Assembly (NCBI GenBank): GCA_014381035.1
Contig: JACMIS010000777.1
Coordinates: 1 to 5,527 of the forward strand
DNA length: 5,527 nt
Reading direction: 5' to 3'
Source: Armatimonadota bacterium
GTDB lineage: Bacteria; Armatimonadota; Armatimonadia; Armatimonadales; Armatimonadaceae
In this document: positions 5,225-5,527 of the stretch, in pieces
Position numbering within the stretch: position 1 is the first letter of the stretch
How the letters are laid out: every line of letters starts with the position of its first letter
Notes under the pieces: model-generated
Seen by the model: only the letters and a program-made list of their open reading frames with translations
Database searches by the model: none
Told to the model about the DNA's origin: nothing
Position numbers and translations under genes: made by a program

Positions 5225-5527
5225 TTACCCGTCTTCCGGTTCACCTCTGTAGCCAAGATGAAAAAGGGATCCCCAGAAAGTATCGTGTGAAGTACCATCC
5301 GGCAAAATCTGACCAATAACGACGAAATCTGCTACATCCGTAGCGGTGGTAGTAAAGTGGTAATGTATCTCGCACCATTCCTCGGGTTCGTCTTCCGAAT
5401 CTTCGGTGCTAACGTCGGGTTCGTAGTCCGTGAAACATGTTACTCGAAACCGAACGTGGTAATCTCCTGCCTGTTCCCAGTCGAAATATGTTGTGGTATC
5501 TCCTGAACCACTATAGGTGTCAAACCG
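5225..5527 (-). CDS. C-terminal part of an acidic hypothetical protein
   Basis: The minus strand is open from the window edge to a TAA at 5225-5227, giving 100 residues with no start because the gene begins beyond the window. I do not recognise the family. Visible are a strand-rich segment, TTTYFDWEQAGDYHVRFRVT (11-30), with the 'aGdY.V.v.V' rhythm of PKD/Ig-like extracellular folds; an acidic stretch DVSTEDSEDEPEEW (38-51); two cysteines (31, 52); and a tail ending GYRGEPEDG. Reality rests on 100 open codons, sensible amino-acid composition and a convergent position to the gene before it. The base composition is clearly more AT-rich than the rest of the window, which may mean a different origin or weak codon bias. 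The Ig/PKD reading is tentative. Confidence 0.65.
   Translation of the reverse strand, partial: RFDTYSGSGDTTTYFDWEQAGDYHVRFRVTCFTDYEPDVSTEDSEDEPEEWCEIHYHFTTTATDVADFVVIGQILPDGTSHDTFWGSLFHLGYRGEPEDG

Noticed and set aside
1..5527. CRISPR array, tRNA, rRNA or insertion sequence
   Set aside because: No regularly spaced direct repeats, no cloverleaf or rRNA-like stretch, and no transposase-like protein could be found by reading both strands.

Overview
This window most likely comes from a diderm, moderately GC-rich bacterium. The evidence is a secreted protein with an outer-membrane-type C-terminus, a LolA/DUF4412-like periplasmic protein, a LiaSR/NarXL-type two-component pair and a stand-alone PD-(D/E)XK protein of a kind I remember from Cyanobacteria, Chloroflexota and Armatimonadota. 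Armatimonadota or a neighbouring phylum is my best guess, but the phylum is not proven by the sequence. Base 1 falls exactly on the edge of a perfect 142-nt palindrome, and an open reading frame runs off the right edge. The window may therefore be a whole short contig.

Layout. Bases 1-142 are a perfect palindrome with a C/T-rich, REP-like hairpin at its centre. Leftward (minus strand), a compact three-gene operon runs from about 2102 to 109: a secreted glycine-rich putative outer-membrane protein, an ECF-type sigma-70 factor, and a secreted LolA/DUF4412-like protein whose last codons lie inside the palindrome. The track-length open frames of all three begin upstream of the best-supported starts; Shine-Dalgarno positions and signal peptides favour the inner ATGs. 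Bases 2103-2312 are a divergent intergenic region with a TACAAT box facing each way. Rightward, a membrane histidine kinase (2313-3851) and a LuxR-type response regulator (3848-4501) overlap by 4 nt. After a 24-nt gap carrying a perfect TATAAT comes a 198-aa PD-(D/E)XK nuclease-fold protein (4526-5122), probably translated from a leaderless mRNA. The convergent intergenic region 5123-5224 is AT-rich and holds two palindromic structures. From 5527 to 5225 on the minus strand, the C-terminal 100 codons of an acidic protein of unknown function enter the window.

How the genes may work together. Two signalling modules stand back to back: an ECF sigma factor between two exported proteins, and a membrane kinase with a LiaR-like regulator. 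The simplest reading is a cell-envelope sensing locus. No classical anti-sigma factor (zinc-binding ZAS or single-pass membrane protein with a cytoplasmic domain) is present, so how the sigma factor is controlled is open. The PD-(D/E)XK gene has its own promoter-like signal and is probably unrelated. I see no CRISPR array, tRNA, rRNA or transposase, and nothing that amounts to a clearly new defence system.
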